The translations under genes and the position numbers were made by a program. Below, piece after piece: positions 24,457-34,781 of a stretch of DNA of 64,000 nucleotides. The DNA is from Caballeronia turbans (GTDB taxonomy: Bacteria; Pseudomonadota; Gammaproteobacteria; Burkholderiales; Burkholderiaceae), in assembly GCA_001544655.2 (NCBI GenBank), contig FCOD02000004.1, positions 310,001-374,000 of the forward strand, in the 5' to 3' direction. Every line of letters starts with the position of its first letter. Position 1 is the first letter of the stretch. A model generated the notes under the pieces. That model searched no databases and was not told the DNA's origin. It saw nothing but the letters and a program-made list of their open reading frames with translations.

Positions 24457-25914
24457 CTACCGCTCCAGATTTCCGAAACAGACGTACTTCGCCTCCAGAT
24501 ACTCCTCGACGCCCGAGGACGCCCCCTCGCGTCCCATCCCGGACTCCTTGATGCCGCCGAACGGCGCGACTTCGTTGAAGACGAGGCTGTCGTTTACGCC
24601 GACGACACCGCATTCGAGCGCTTCCATCACGCGAAACGCGCGGCTGATATCCGCCGTGTAGAAGTAAGCCGCGAGCCCGGTGCGCGTGTCGTTCGCGAAC
24701 GTGATGACGTCGTCCTCGTCCCTGAACGGGAGCACGCTCGCGATCGGCCCGAGGACTTCGTCGCCGCACACGCTCATCGACGGATCGACGCCCGTCAGCA
24801 CCGTCGGCCTGAAGAAATTCGATCCGGGCGCGACACGCGAACCGCCCGCCGCGACCGTCGCGCCGAGCCTGACCGCTTCATCGACGAGACTTTCGATGCG
24901 CGTCACCGCCGCGTCGTCGATGAGCGGGCCGATCTGCGCGCCTTCGTCCAGCCCGTCGCTCACCTTGAGCAACGCGACCTTCGACACGAGCTTCGCGACG
25001 AAGGTCTCGCACACGTCTTCATGCACGAAGAAGCGATTCGCGCACATCGCCGCCTGGCCCGAGTGACGGAAACGCGCATCGAGCGCGCCTTTAACGGCAA
25101 GGTCTATGTCCGCATCGTCGAACACGATGAAAGGACAGTTCGCGCCCAGTTCGAGCGACATCTTCTTCACGGTGGACGCGCACAGGCTCATCAGCCGCTT
25201 GCCTTCGTCGATGGAACCGGTGAACGACACTTTGCGCACATCCGGGCTCGCGAGCAGCGTGCTTCTGATCGGCTCGCCCTCGCCCGTGAGCACGGACAGC
25301 ACGCCGCGCGGCAAGCCTGCGTTCTCGCCGAGCGCGCACAGCGCGAGCGCCGAGTACGGCGTCTGCGGATCCGGATGATGAATGACCGTGCAGCCCGCCG
25401 CGAGCGCGGCGCCGACGCGTCGCGCGACCATCGACGAGGGAAACGTCCATGACGTGATCGCGCCACATACGCCGACCGGCTGATGCAGCACGCGGATGCG
25501 CTGATTGCGGCGCGGCGCGGGAATGTTGTCGCCGTAGATGCGGCGCGCTTCCTCGGCGAACCAGTCCAGATAATTCGCGGCCTGCGTGATTTCGGAGCGC
25601 GCTTCGTGCAGCGGCTTGCCTTGCTCGCTGCACAGAATGATGGCGAGATCGTCGCGATGATGCTCGACGAGGCGTGCCCACTCCCTCAGCACCGACGCGC
25701 GCTCGCGGCTGCTCCAGTTGCGCCAGTCCTGCAACGCCGCACTTGCGCACTCGATGGCATCGGTCACTTGCTCCGCCGTGACTTGCGGCACGGAGCCGAT
25801 GATCTCGCCCGTGGAAGGATTCGTGACAGGCACGCGCGGCAGCGAAGTGTTGTCGACCCAGGCGCCGCCGATATAAGCCGACTGCTCGAAAAGACTGGGG
25901 CACTGCAATTGCAT
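24457..25914 (-). CDS. Aldehyde dehydrogenase-family protein (GabD-like) lacking catalytic residues
   Basis: 485 residues, full length for succinate-semialdehyde dehydrogenase and alignable throughout (SERERASVLREW-like region, KVSFTGSIDEGKRLMSL, NEVAPFGGIKESGMGREGAS). Key residues are changed: the PWNFP asparagine is threonine (SWTFP, residue 157), the KP lysine that holds NAD(P) is histidine (IHHP, 180), and the catalytic cysteine of GQxC is alanine (GQAAMC, 289). Only the general-base glutamate remains (ELGA, 255). The frame is open and codon use normal, so a pseudoenzyme is more likely than random decay. Start at 25914 with GGAG. Confidence 0.85.
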   Translation of the reverse strand: MQLQCPSLFEQSAYIGGAWVDNTSLPRVPVTNPSTGEIIGSVPQVTAEQVTDAIECASAALQDWRNWSSRERASVLREWARLVEHHRDDLAIILCSEQGKPLHEARSEITQAANYLDWFAEEARRIYGDNIPAPRRNQRIRVLHQPVGVCGAITSWTFPSSMVARRVGAALAAGCTVIHHPDPQTPYSALALCALGENAGLPRGVLSVLTGEGEPIRSTLLASPDVRKVSFTGSIDEGKRLMSLCASTVKKMSLELGANCPFIVFDDADIDLAVKGALDARFRHSGQAAMCANRFFVHEDVCETFVAKLVSKVALLKVSDGLDEGAQIGPLIDDAAVTRIESLVDEAVRLGATVAAGGSRVAPGSNFFRPTVLTGVDPSMSVCGDEVLGPIASVLPFRDEDDVITFANDTRTGLAAYFYTADISRAFRVMEALECGVVGVNDSLVFNEVAPFGGIKESGMGREGASSGVEEYLEAKYVCFGNLER

Positions 25915-26053
25915 GGCTCGCTCCAATGCGTAAGGCGCTTCCTGCACGGTTCCATCGAGCTTAACGCATTTTTTACTCGCCATTCGCGACGCGCGCGGCA
26001 TCTCCGGTATACGAATGCGGCGGCGCATCGGACAACGCGCCGCCGCTGGGCGA

Positions 26054-27715
26054 TCAGTGGCTCGCGCCCTCGACCGCGCCGATGCCCGTTTCGGAACGCA
26101 CCGTCTGCGCTTCGAAGCCGGCCTTGTCGATGCGCGCACGCGCGGATTGGTCGGTCACCGAGAAGAGCCAGATGCCGATGAAGCCGATCGCCATCGAGAA
26201 CAGCGCGGGCGATGCATACGGGAACGGCGCGCTCGCGTAGTGGAATACATCGACCCACACGGCTTTGGAGAGCACGGTCATCACGACCGCCGAGAGCAGG
26301 CCGAGGAAGCCGCCCACGGCCGCGCCGCGTGTCGTGCAGCCGCGCCACAGCACCGACATGAAGAGCACCGGGAAGTTGGCCGACGCCGCCACCGCGAACG
26401 CGAGCGACACCATGAACGCGATGTTCTGCTTCTCGAACACGATGCCGAGCACCACTGCGACGATGCCGAGCACGATCGTCGTCATGCGCGACACACGCAG
26501 TTCGCTCGCGCTCGACGCCTTGCCCTTCTTGAACACGGTCGCATAGAGATCATGCGAAACCGCCGATGCGCCCGCAAGCGTGAGACCCGCGACGACCGCG
26601 AGAATCGTTGCGAACGCAACCGCCGAGATGAAGCCGAGGAACACGTTGCCACCGACCGCGCTCGCCAGATGCACCGCCGCCATGTTCGTGCCGCCGAGCA
26701 GCTTGCCGCCCGCATCCTTGAAGATCGGGTTGGTGCTCACCAGCACGATCGCGCCGAAGCCGATGATGAACGTGAGGATGTAAAAGTAGCCGATCCACGT
26801 GGTCGCCCAGAACACGGACTTGCGCGCTTCCTTTGCGTTGGGCACGGTGAAGAAGCGCATCAGGATGTGCGGCAGGCCGGCCGTGCCGAACATCAGCGCA
26901 ATGCCGAAGGAGATCGCCGAGATCGGGTCCTTGATGAAGTTGCCCGGCCCCATGATCGACGCCTTCTTCTCGTGCACATCGACGGCCTTCGCAAAGAGCG
27001 CTTCCGGACTGAAGTGGAATTGCCACAGCACCATGAACGCCATGAACGAAGCCCCCGCGAGCAGCAGGCATGCCTTGATGATCTGCACCCACGTCGTCGC
27101 GGTCATGCCGCCGAAGAGCACGTACACCATCATCAGCGCGCCGACGATCACCACCGCGATCCAGTATTCGAGGCCGAACAGCAACTTGATGAGTTGCCCC
27201 GCGCCGACCATCTGCGCAATCAGATAGAACGCCACGACGACGAGCGTGCCCGACGCCGCGAACGCGCGAATCGGCGTCTGCTTGAAGCGGTATGCGGCGA
27301 CATCGGCGAAGGTGAAGCGGCCGAGATTGCGCAGACGCTCCGCCATCAGGAACGTGATGATCGGCCAGCCGACGAGAAAGCCGATCGAATAGATGAGGCC
27401 GTCATAGCCATTGCTGTAGACCGCCGCCGAGATGCCGAGAAACGACGCCGCCGACATGAAATCGCCCGCGATCGCGAGCCCGTTCTGAAAGCCGGTGATG
27501 CCGCCGCCCGCGGTGTAGAACTCGGCCGCCGAGCGTGTCTTTTTCGCGGCCCATTTGGTGATGAAGAGCGTCGCGATCACGAACGCGATGAACATGGAGA
27601 TCGCGGTCCAGTTGGTCGCCTGCTTCACCGCCTGACCGAGGTCGCCGCCCGCGGCGAAGGCGCCGGCGGAGGCCGCGAAGAGCGCGCCTGCTGCGAAGAT
27701 ACGTTGCGGCTTCAT
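26054..27715 (-). CDS. actP: Cation/acetate symporter ActP
   Basis: 553 residues of the sodium:solute symporter family. An N-terminal hydrophobic segment ([20 protein letters not shown]) may be a signal-like helix, as in ActP; then come about 13 membrane helices, with [20 protein letters not shown] and [20 protein letters not shown] as the family signature near helix 2. It imports acetate and other short monocarboxylates. Its ATG overlaps the stop of the DUF485 gene by four bases; this yjcH-actP arrangement is the same as in E. coli. Confidence 0.95.
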   Translation of the reverse strand: MKPQRIFAAGALFAASAGAFAAGGDLGQAVKQATNWTAISMFIAFVIATLFITKWAAKKTRSAAEFYTAGGGITGFQNGLAIAGDFMSAASFLGISAAVYSNGYDGLIYSIGFLVGWPIITFLMAERLRNLGRFTFADVAAYRFKQTPIRAFAASGTLVVVAFYLIAQMVGAGQLIKLLFGLEYWIAVVIVGALMMVYVLFGGMTATTWVQIIKACLLLAGASFMAFMVLWQFHFSPEALFAKAVDVHEKKASIMGPGNFIKDPISAISFGIALMFGTAGLPHILMRFFTVPNAKEARKSVFWATTWIGYFYILTFIIGFGAIVLVSTNPIFKDAGGKLLGGTNMAAVHLASAVGGNVFLGFISAVAFATILAVVAGLTLAGASAVSHDLYATVFKKGKASSASELRVSRMTTIVLGIVAVVLGIVFEKQNIAFMVSLAFAVAASANFPVLFMSVLWRGCTTRGAAVGGFLGLLSAVVMTVLSKAVWVDVFHYASAPFPYASPALFSMAIGFIGIWLFSVTDQSARARIDKAGFEAQTVRSETGIGAVEGASH

Positions 27716-28017
27716 GCGGCCTCCCGCTTGATCTGGTCCGTGAGTTCGTCATATGTGCTGTTGGCGTGGTGCACGTAGAGGCCCGTGATCACGACCGTGA
27801 AGACGATCACGAACAGGCCGATCGGCATGCCCCAGGTCATCACGCCCGCGCCCATCTTCGCGGCGAGCAGATCCTTGTTGAACGCGATGAGCAACACGTA
27901 GCCGTAGTAGACGACCAGCACGAGCGCCGTCAGCGTCCATCCGAGCTTCGAGCGTTTTCGCACCAGTTCGCGGTAAGCGGCGCTCGACTTGATTTTTTCT
28001 ACGACCTTGAGATCCAT
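27712..28017 (-). CDS. DUF485 inner-membrane protein (YjcH-like)
   Basis: 101 residues with two membrane helices ([20 protein letters not shown] and [19 protein letters not shown]) and a charged C-terminal tail ending [12 protein letters not shown]485 proteins precede SSS-family acetate/solute symporters and probably are a small partner subunit. The start at 28017 has AGGAG upstream; the ATG at 28032 belongs to the leader. It overlaps actP by ATGA, so the two are translationally coupled. Confidence 0.9.
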   Translation of the reverse strand: MDLKVVEKIKSSAAYRELVRKRSKLGWTLTALVLVVYYGYVLLIAFNKDLLAAKMGAGVMTWGMPIGLFVIVFTVVITGLYVHHANSTYDELTDQIKREAA

Positions 28018-28763
28018 TTCCGTCTCCTGCATGAAAGTCTCTTCTCTGCGTGCGACAACGCCCGCGTTCGGCGCGGCGCGCGAACGATCAGCGATGCGTA
28101 TGAGTAAGGAAATCCCCGGGGCGGGGACGTCAACCGATGCTCTCGCGCATACATTTCAGGCGAGTTCTGTTTTCGATGCGCTGGAGACTAAGGTAAAAGC
28201 GCGCGCTTACCCGTTTCTTACGCGAGGCACTTTCTTTTGACGGGGTTTACGCGAAGCATGGCGCCTGCTGCCGTAACGCGCAACAGACGATCGAGCGTTC
28301 GCTCCCACAGCGTCAGCGCACAATCGGTGCCGACGTTTCACATTGCGCCATACCCTTTCCGAAAGCGTGCGAGACAATCCTCGCCCTGCCAGTTGTTCAG
28401 TAATTGCTGCACATTCCGATCCACAGCGTTCAGTGGAAATGGCATTAAACGCTATGGCGTTTTCATCCGTATTCAGCTATTAGTAGACTCGTCACGCACG
28501 TCACGCTACGCCGTGGCGAATCATGAGCATCTCTGGCTATAACTCGACCGTCAAAACCGGAGGCAGCTACGACACATCACAAGCATCAGGCTCGCGCTCG
28601 CTGACGTCGCCCAAGAGTCCTGTCCCGCGCGATTTCATCGCATGGCGAACGCATGCCTTCCGGGCACGCATTCGCTGAAACGCACACCGCGAGCATGTCG
28701 TGGCGAGGCGCCTGCCGGCGCGCTCGCTCATCAACGATCGGCCATCCCAAGAGGGAGGCGCCT
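28018..28763. other. Long divergent intergenic region between DUF485-actP and the RND efflux operon
   Basis: About 745 bp. It contains the promoters of both units. The parts at 28160-28240 and 28420-28500 are AT-richer than average. One weak 51-codon frame (28523-28678) is listed separately. No regulator gene flanks the efflux operon, and no operator-like palindrome was recognised. Confidence 0.5.
28523..28678 (+). CDS. Weak candidate micro-ORF
   Basis: 51 codons beginning MSISGYNSTVKTGGSYDTSQ and ending with a basic tail before TGA. The Ser/Thr/Gly-rich start resembles the unstructured N-termini of secreted or effector proteins, but no Shine-Dalgarno precedes it and nothing else supports translation. 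It may be the remnant of a larger gene or noise in the intergenic region. Confidence 0.2.
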   Translation: MSISGYNSTVKTGGSYDTSQASGSRSLTSPKSPVPRDFIAWRTHAFRARIR

Positions 28764-30044
28764 ATGGCGTTCGTGTCGGAACAGATGCTGGACTGCTGCT
28801 CGTTCGCTCAACCCTCGCGCCGGGTGCGCGCGCTGCGTCTCGTCGCGGCCGCCGCGCTCGCATCGCTCTCGCTCGTGGCGTGCAGGAAGCCGCCGCCCGA
28901 AGCGCCGAAGCCCGCCGTCGATGTCACCGTCGTGACCGTCGCCGCGCAAACGACGCCCGTCGATTTCGAATTCACCGCGCAGACGCAGAGCTCGCGTGAA
29001 GTCGAAATACGCGCGCGCGTCGACGGCTTCCTGGAAAAGCGCGTGTACACCGAAGGCGCGCTCGTTCAGGCGGGCCAGGTGATGTTCATCATGGACAAGC
29101 GCCCCTTCGAAGCCGCGCTGCAGACCGCCAAGGGCTCGCTCGCGCAGCAGCAGGCGCGGCTGCTCGTCACGCAGCAGAATCTCTCGCGCGTGAAGCCGCT
29201 CGCCGCGATGAACGCGTTGAGCAAGAAGGATCTGGATGACGCCGTCGGCAACGAGAAGAGCGCCGAGGCCGCCGTCATCGCCGCGAAAGGCGAAGTGCAG
29301 ACCGCTGAGCTCAACCTGAGCTACACGACGATCCGCTCGCCGCTCAAGGGCCTCTCCAGCTTCGCGCGCGTGCAGGAAGGCAGCTACGTGACGCCGACGC
29401 AATCGGGCCTGCTCACCTACGTCTATCAGCTCGACCCGATGTGGGTGAATTTCAGCATCTCGGAGAACGAGTTGCTGACTTATCGCGAGCAGATCAAGAA
29501 AGGCCAGTTGCGCTTTCCGTCCGACAACAAGTTCGATGTCACCGTCATCCAGGCCGACGGCTCGGTCTATCCGCAGACCGGCCGCATCGACTTCACGAAT
29601 CCGGCCTTCAGCACGGAGACGGGCACGTTTCTCGTGCGCGCGGTATTCGCGAATCCGCAAGGCACGCTGCGGCCCGGCCAGTTCGTGAAGGCGCGTGTCA
29701 CGGGCGCGCTGCGGCCCAACGCCATTCTCGTGCCGCAACGCGCCGTGCTGCAGGGCGCGAAGAGCCACTTCGTGTGGGTGCTCGACGAGCAGTCGAAGCC
29801 GCATCAGCGTGTCATCGAAGTCGGCGAATGGCATGGCGACGACTGGTTCATCACGAGCGGCCTGAAGGCGGGCGAGCGCGTGATCGTCGATGGCGCGATC
29901 CGGGTCGGAGCGGATTCGCAGGTTCGCGTCGTCGCGGCACCCCCGGCACCCGCAGCGCCCGCCGCGGGCGGCGCGGCGGCGTCGGGCGCTCAGGAGGCGT
30001 CGCTCGGGCAGACGAAGAACGCAAGCGGCGGGACGGAAAAGTGA
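28764..30044 (+). CDS. RND efflux periplasmic adaptor (membrane fusion) lipoprotein
   Basis: 426 residues. A lipobox lies at LSLVAC (Cys about 37). The HlyD/AcrA-type domains follow: the lipoyl/barrel-sandwich half-motif RARVDGFLEKRVYTEGALVQ, a helical hairpin (about 110-180), and the beta-barrel with TQSGLLTYVYQLDPMWVNF. A low-complexity Ala/Pro/Gly tail ends the protein. It bridges the inner-membrane pump and the outer-membrane channel. First gene of the efflux-Pqi operon, 44 bp before the permease. Similar to CeoA of Burkholderia, but substrate is not predictable. Confidence 0.92.
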   Translation: MAFVSEQMLDCCSFAQPSRRVRALRLVAAAALASLSLVACRKPPPEAPKPAVDVTVVTVAAQTTPVDFEFTAQTQSSREVEIRARVDGFLEKRVYTEGALVQAGQVMFIMDKRPFEAALQTAKGSLAQQQARLLVTQQNLSRVKPLAAMNALSKKDLDDAVGNEKSAEAAVIAAKGEVQTAELNLSYTTIRSPLKGLSSFARVQEGSYVTPTQSGLLTYVYQLDPMWVNFSISENELLTYREQIKKGQLRFPSDNKFDVTVIQADGSVYPQTGRIDFTNPAFSTETGTFLVRAVFANPQGTLRPGQFVKARVTGALRPNAILVPQRAVLQGAKSHFVWVLDEQSKPHQRVIEVGEWHGDDWFITSGLKAGERVIVDGAIRVGADSQVRVVAAPPAPAAPAAGGAAASGAQEASLGQTKNASGGTEK

Positions 30045-30088
30045 TTTGATCTGACCACTATCGAAAGCACGTCGCGCGGAAGAGGCCA

Positions 30089-33000
30089 ATGAACATTTCA
30101 CATTTCTGCATTGACCGTCCCATTTTCGCGTCGGTCATTTCGATCGTCATCACGCTGGGCGGCGCGCTGACCATGCTCGCGCTGCCCACGGCGCAGTATC
30201 CCGACATCACGCCGCCGCAGATCACGATCTCCGCGACCTATCCGGGCGCGAGCGCGGACGTGGTCGCCAACAACGTCGCCGCGCCGATCGAGCAGCAGGT
30301 CAACGGCGCGGACAACATGATCTACATGAGCTCGTCGAGTTCGTCGACGGGCAACCTGACCATCAACGCGTACTTCCAGATCGGCACGAACCCGGAGCTC
30401 GCGCAGGTCGACGTGCAGAACCGCGTGAACCTCGCTTTGCCGCAACTGCCGCAGTCAGTGACGGCGCAGGGCGTGCAGGTGCAGAAGAAGTCGCAGGCGT
30501 TCATGATGGTCATCGCGATCTATTCGCCCGACGAACGCTACGACGCGACGTATATCGCCAACTACGCGAACGTGTATGTCCTCGACGCGCTCAAGCGGAT
30601 TCCCGGCGCGAATCAGTCGAGCATCTTCGGCACGCCCGATTACGCGATGCGCATCTGGCTCAAGCCCGACCGCATGGCGCAACTCGGCATCACCGCCGCC
30701 GACGTCCAGCGCGCCGTCGCCAACCAGAACCAGCAGTTCGCCGTGGGCCGCCTCGGGCAATCGCCGACGGGCGCGCCTGTCGAGCAGTCCTTCGCGGTGA
30801 CGACGACCGGGCGGCTCACCGAGCCCGCCGAGTTCGAGAACATCATCATTCGCGCGCAATCGGGCGGCGCCGCGATCGTGCGTCTGAAGGACGTGGGCCG
30901 CGCCGAGCTCGGGCAGAAAGACTATTCGATCCGCAGCCGCTTCCAGGGCAAATCGGCGACGGTGCTGGCCGTCTATCAGCAGCCGGGCGCGAACGCGCTC
31001 GACGTGTCGAAGCAGGTGCGCGCGTCGCTCGCCGAGATGAAGAAGACGTTCCCGCAGGGCATCGACTACGAAATCGCGATGGACACGACGGAGTTCACGC
31101 GCGCCTCCATCTCCGACGTGGTGCATACGTTCTTCGAAGCGGTCGTGCTGGTCGTCATCGTCGTGTTCGTGTTCCTGCAAAGCCTGCGTGCCACATTGAT
31201 TCCGGTGCTCGCGGTGCCGGTGTCGATCGTCGGCACGTTCATGGGCATGGAGGCCCTCGGCTTTTCCATCAACATGCTGACGCTGTTCGGCATGGTGCTT
31301 GCAATCGGCATCGTCGTGGACGATGCGATCGTCGTGATCGAGAACGTCGAGCGCAACATGACGGTGCACAAGCTCGATCCGAAGACCGCCGCCAAGAAGG
31401 CGATGGACGAAGTGGCCGGGCCGGTCGTGGCCATCGTGCTCGTGCTCTGCGCGGTGTTCGTGCCGGTGGCGTTCCTGAGCGGCATCACGGGGCAGATGTA
31501 CAAGCAGTTCGCCATCACGATCGCGATCTCGGTGGTGATCTCGGGTCTCGTCGCGCTGACCTTGTCGCCCGCGCTCGCCTCGTTGCTGCTCAAGCCCGGG
31601 CATCACGAGAAAAAAGGCTTTTTCCGCTGGTTCGATGCCCAGTTCATGCGCATGACGCACGGCTACACGAGCGTCGTGCGGCTCGTCATCAAGCGCTTCG
31701 CGATCGCGCTGCTGCTCTTCGCCGGCATGATCGCGCTCGCCGTCGTCATGATGCGCGACATACCGACCGCGTTCCTGCCGCCCGAGGATCAGGGTTATCT
31801 GCTCGGCGCGGTGATCATGCCCGATGCCGCATCGCTCGACCGCACCGGCGCGGTATCGGACCGCGTCACCGAATACTTCATGAAGCAGCCGGCGGTCGGC
31901 AGCATCACGACCGTCGATGGCTTCAGCATTCTCGATAGCCAGAACAAGAACAACTCGTCGACGTTCTTCGTCGGCTTCAAGAGTTTCGAGGAGCGCTACA
32001 AGTCGGACAATATCCGCACGCAGAATGCGCGCGCGGTGCTCGTCGACGCGTACAGGCATCTGTCGCAGATCAAGGAGGGCATCGTCGTGCCGTTGAATCC
32101 GCCGTCGATTCCGGGCCTGGGCACGACGGGCGGCACCGAGATGTGGATTCAGAGCAAGGGCGACGCGACCATCGGGCAGTTCGCGGCCCTCGTCGACGAT
32201 TTCGTCGCCAAGGCCAAGGCGCGCCCGGAGCTGACGGGAGTCACCTCGACCTTCAACGCGTCGTCGCAACAGATGCTCGCCAATGTCGATCGCGACAAGG
32301 CCGAAACGCTCGGCGTGCCCGTCGAGGATGTCTACAGCGCCATGCAGACGATGTTCGGCTCGCTCTACGTGTCGCAGTTCAACCGGTCGAGCCGGCTCTG
32401 GCAGGTCATTCTGCAAGCGGAGCCGCAATACCGCCTGAAGCCGGACGACCTCACGCAGATCTTCGTGAAGAGCAAGAGCGGCGAGATGGTGCCGCTCAAG
32501 TCCATGGTCACGACGCGCTATGTGACGGGGCCCGATCTCATCACGCGTTTCAACAACTTTCCGGCGGTGAAGATCACGGCGAACGCCGCGCCCGGTTACG
32601 CGTCCGGACAGGTCATGCAGGCGCTGGAAGATATCGCGCGGGACCTGCCGTCGGACTACGGCATCGGGTGGAGCGGCGAGGCGTACGAGGCGAAGCAGTC
32701 GGGCAGTTCGTCGGCGCTCGTCTTCGTGTTCGGCCTGATCATGGTCTTCCTGATTCTCGCCGCGCAGTACGAGAAGTGGAGTCTGCCGTTCGGCGTGCTG
32801 ATGGCGGTGCCGTTCGCGATCTTCGGCGCGCTGCTCGCCATTCTTCTGCGCGGCCTCAACAACGACGTGTACTTCCAGATCGGCCTGACGATGCTCGTCG
32901 CGCTCGCCGCGAAGAACGCGATTCTCATCTTCGAGTTCGCCGTGCTGAACCGCGAAGCGGGCGCGTCCGTGTACGACGCGGCGATGACCGCCGCCGAAGA

Positions 33001-33304
33001 GCGCCTGCGCCCGATCGTGATGACCTCGCTCGCGTTCATTCTCGGCTGCGTGCCGCTCGCCATCGCGACGGGCGCGTCCGCGAACAGCCGGCATTCCATC
33101 GGCACGGGCGTGATCGGCGGGATGCTCGGCGCGACGGTCATCGCGGTGTTCTTCATTCCGATGTTCTTCTGGGGACTGGAAACGATGTCCTCGCGCTCCA
33201 AGAAAAAGAAAGGCGACGAAGCGCCCGCCGCCGATGCGAAGCCGCATAACGCACCGGGAAGCGGCTCGAATGCTTCGCCGTCCGCTCCGAACAAGGGAGA
33301 CTGA
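30089..33304 (+). CDS. RND multidrug efflux permease (HAE1 family)
   Basis: 1071 residues, the length of AcrB/MexB/CeoB. It starts MNISHFCIDRPIFASVISIV. The proton relay is intact: the paired aspartates in GIVVDDAIVVIENVERNM (about residues 410-411) and the lysine in ALAAKNAILIFEFA (about 943). Both large periplasmic loops are present. The C-terminal 30 residues are polar low-complexity. It exports amphiphilic compounds by proton antiport through the adaptor and outer-membrane protein encoded on either side. Only one base separates its stop from the next start. Confidence 0.96.
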   Translation: MNISHFCIDRPIFASVISIVITLGGALTMLALPTAQYPDITPPQITISATYPGASADVVANNVAAPIEQQVNGADNMIYMSSSSSSTGNLTINAYFQIGTNPELAQVDVQNRVNLALPQLPQSVTAQGVQVQKKSQAFMMVIAIYSPDERYDATYIANYANVYVLDALKRIPGANQSSIFGTPDYAMRIWLKPDRMAQLGITAADVQRAVANQNQQFAVGRLGQSPTGAPVEQSFAVTTTGRLTEPAEFENIIIRAQSGGAAIVRLKDVGRAELGQKDYSIRSRFQGKSATVLAVYQQPGANALDVSKQVRASLAEMKKTFPQGIDYEIAMDTTEFTRASISDVVHTFFEAVVLVVIVVFVFLQSLRATLIPVLAVPVSIVGTFMGMEALGFSINMLTLFGMVLAIGIVVDDAIVVIENVERNMTVHKLDPKTAAKKAMDEVAGPVVAIVLVLCAVFVPVAFLSGITGQMYKQFAITIAISVVISGLVALTLSPALASLLLKPGHHEKKGFFRWFDAQFMRMTHGYTSVVRLVIKRFAIALLLFAGMIALAVVMMRDIPTAFLPPEDQGYLLGAVIMPDAASLDRTGAVSDRVTEYFMKQPAVGSITTVDGFSILDSQNKNNSSTFFVGFKSFEERYKSDNIRTQNARAVLVDAYRHLSQIKEGIVVPLNPPSIPGLGTTGGTEMWIQSKGDATIGQFAALVDDFVAKAKARPELTGVTSTFNASSQQMLANVDRDKAETLGVPVEDVYSAMQTMFGSLYVSQFNRSSRLWQVILQAEPQYRLKPDDLTQIFVKSKSGEMVPLKSMVTTRYVTGPDLITRFNNFPAVKITANAAPGYASGQVMQALEDIARDLPSDYGIGWSGEAYEAKQSGSSSALVFVFGLIMVFLILAAQYEKWSLPFGVLMAVPFAIFGALLAILLRGLNNDVYFQIGLTMLVALAAKNAILIFEFAVLNREAGASVYDAAMTAAEERLRPIVMTSLAFILGCVPLAIATGASANSRHSIGTGVIGGMLGATVIAVFFIPMFFWGLETMSSRSKKKKGDEAPAADAKPHNAPGSGSNASPSAPNKGD

Positions 33305-33305
33305 C

Positions 33306-34781
33306 ATGCGGCGCACTCTCGTCAGCCTCGCCGCGGCACTATCGCTCAGCGGCTGCCTGCTCGGCCCGAACTACTCGCGCCAGCCGGTCGATACCCCGGC
33401 GACGTACCGCTTCGCCACGGCCGAAGTCGCCGACACCGCGAACACCGAATGGTGGAAGCAGTTCCAGGACCCGGTGCTCGATGAGCTGATCTCGACGGCC
33501 CTCGCGAACAACAAGGACGTGAAGATTGCGGCGGCGCGCGTCGAACAGTTCATGGGCCAGTTCGTCACGACGCGCGCCGCGCTGTTCCCGCAGGTCTCGG
33601 CAGGCGCGGCGGCCGCGCGGCAGCGCACGTCGGCGGCGGGGCCGCAGCCGCTCAACGGCTTCGGGCCGGTCTACAACAGCTTCGAGGTATCGGTGTCGGC
33701 GGCGTGGGAACTCGATATTTTCGGCCGCAACCGGCGGCTCACCGAGGCGGCGCGCGCGAATCTGCTGTCGAGCGAGGAAGGCCGGCGCGCGACAATTCTG
33801 TCGCTGGTGGCTTCGGTGGCGTCGGCGTATCTGAATCTGCGCAGCTTCGACAAGCAGCTCGAAATCGCCAAGGCGACGACGCAAAGCCGGGCCGAATCGG
33901 TGCATGTGTTCACGTTGCGCTTCGAAGGCGGCGAAGTCTCGCAGATGGAGCTCGCGCAGAGCCAGTCCGAATACGAAGCATCGCTGGCGACGATTCCGCA
34001 GCTCGAAACGCAGATCGCTCAGCAGGAAGACGCGCTCTCGGTGCTGCTGGGCGCGAATCCCGGGCCGATCATGCGCGGCCGCGCGCTCGGCGAACTCTCG
34101 ACGCCCGTCATCCCGGCGGGCCTGCCCTCCGATCTGCTGGAGCGGCGCCCCGACCTGCTTCAGGCGGAACAGGATCTGGCCGCGGCCAACGCGCTCATCG
34201 GCGCGGCGCGCGCGCTCTACTTCCCGCAGATTTCGCTGACGGGGTTGCTCGGCACCGCGAGCGGCCAGTTCTCGTCGCTCTTCACGGGGCCGGCGCGCGT
34301 GTGGTCGTTCGCGGGTCAGATCACGCAGCCGATCTTCACGGCGGGCAATATCTCGGGCCAGGTGCAGTCCGCCGAAGCGCAGCAACAGGCGGCGCTGCTC
34401 ACGTATCAGAAGTCGATCCAGGTCGCGTTCCAGGAAGTCGACGATGCGCTCATCGCGTCGCAGAAGCTGCACGAGCAACTCGAAGTGCAGGGCCGGCAGG
34501 TCGTCGCGCTCTCCACTTACTCGCGGCTCGCGCGGGCGCGCTACGAAGGCGGCTACACGAGTTATATCGAAGTGCTCGACGCCGAGCGCAGCCTCTTCAA
34601 CGCCCAGCTTTCGCAGACCCAGACGCAGGCCGCCGCGCTCGTGTCGTTCGTCACGCTCTACAAGGTGATGGGCGGCGGCTGGGTCGTCGCGGCCGACAAG
34701 ATGACGACGCAGCAACAATCGGCGACGCCATCCGGCGATTCCGCCAAACCGGGCCAGCCCGCTTCGCAGACGGTGCAATGA
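33306..34781 (+). CDS. Outer-membrane efflux channel lipoprotein (OprM/NodT family)
   Basis: 491 residues. The lipoprotein signal ends at LSLSGC (Cys about 17), followed by LLGPNYSRQPVDTPATYRF typical of NodT-family proteins. Two TolC-like repeats follow; GANPGPIMRGRALGEL and SDLLERRPDLLQAEQDLAAA are family markers. It forms the trimeric exit duct for the RND pump encoded just upstream. The C-terminus extends as a Gln/Ser/Pro-rich tail. Its last codon overlaps the pqiA start (ATGA), so the pump and Pqi genes are coupled. Confidence 0.93.
   Translation: MRRTLVSLAAALSLSGCLLGPNYSRQPVDTPATYRFATAEVADTANTEWWKQFQDPVLDELISTALANNKDVKIAAARVEQFMGQFVTTRAALFPQVSAGAAAARQRTSAAGPQPLNGFGPVYNSFEVSVSAAWELDIFGRNRRLTEAARANLLSSEEGRRATILSLVASVASAYLNLRSFDKQLEIAKATTQSRAESVHVFTLRFEGGEVSQMELAQSQSEYEASLATIPQLETQIAQQEDALSVLLGANPGPIMRGRALGELSTPVIPAGLPSDLLERRPDLLQAEQDLAAANALIGAARALYFPQISLTGLLGTASGQFSSLFTGPARVWSFAGQITQPIFTAGNISGQVQSAEAQQQAALLTYQKSIQVAFQEVDDALIASQKLHEQLEVQGRQVVALSTYSRLARARYEGGYTSYIEVLDAERSLFNAQLSQTQTQAAALVSFVTLYKVMGGGWVVAADKMTTQQQSATPSGDSAKPGQPASQTVQ

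Noticed and set aside
26015-27778. 587-codon plus-strand frame opposite actP
   Set aside because: Same reason: His/Arg/Glu-rich shadow of actP, no domain and no start signals.
28018-28763. Small regulatory RNA or riboswitch before the efflux operon
   Set aside because: No stable structured leader or conserved riboswitch motif could be recognised by eye; the length alone is not evidence.
30455-33316. 953-codon open frame on the minus strand across the RND permease
   Set aside because: Antisense shadow of a strongly conserved gene in very GC-rich DNA. The product is Arg/His-rich low-complexity without domains, and it has no ribosome-binding site.
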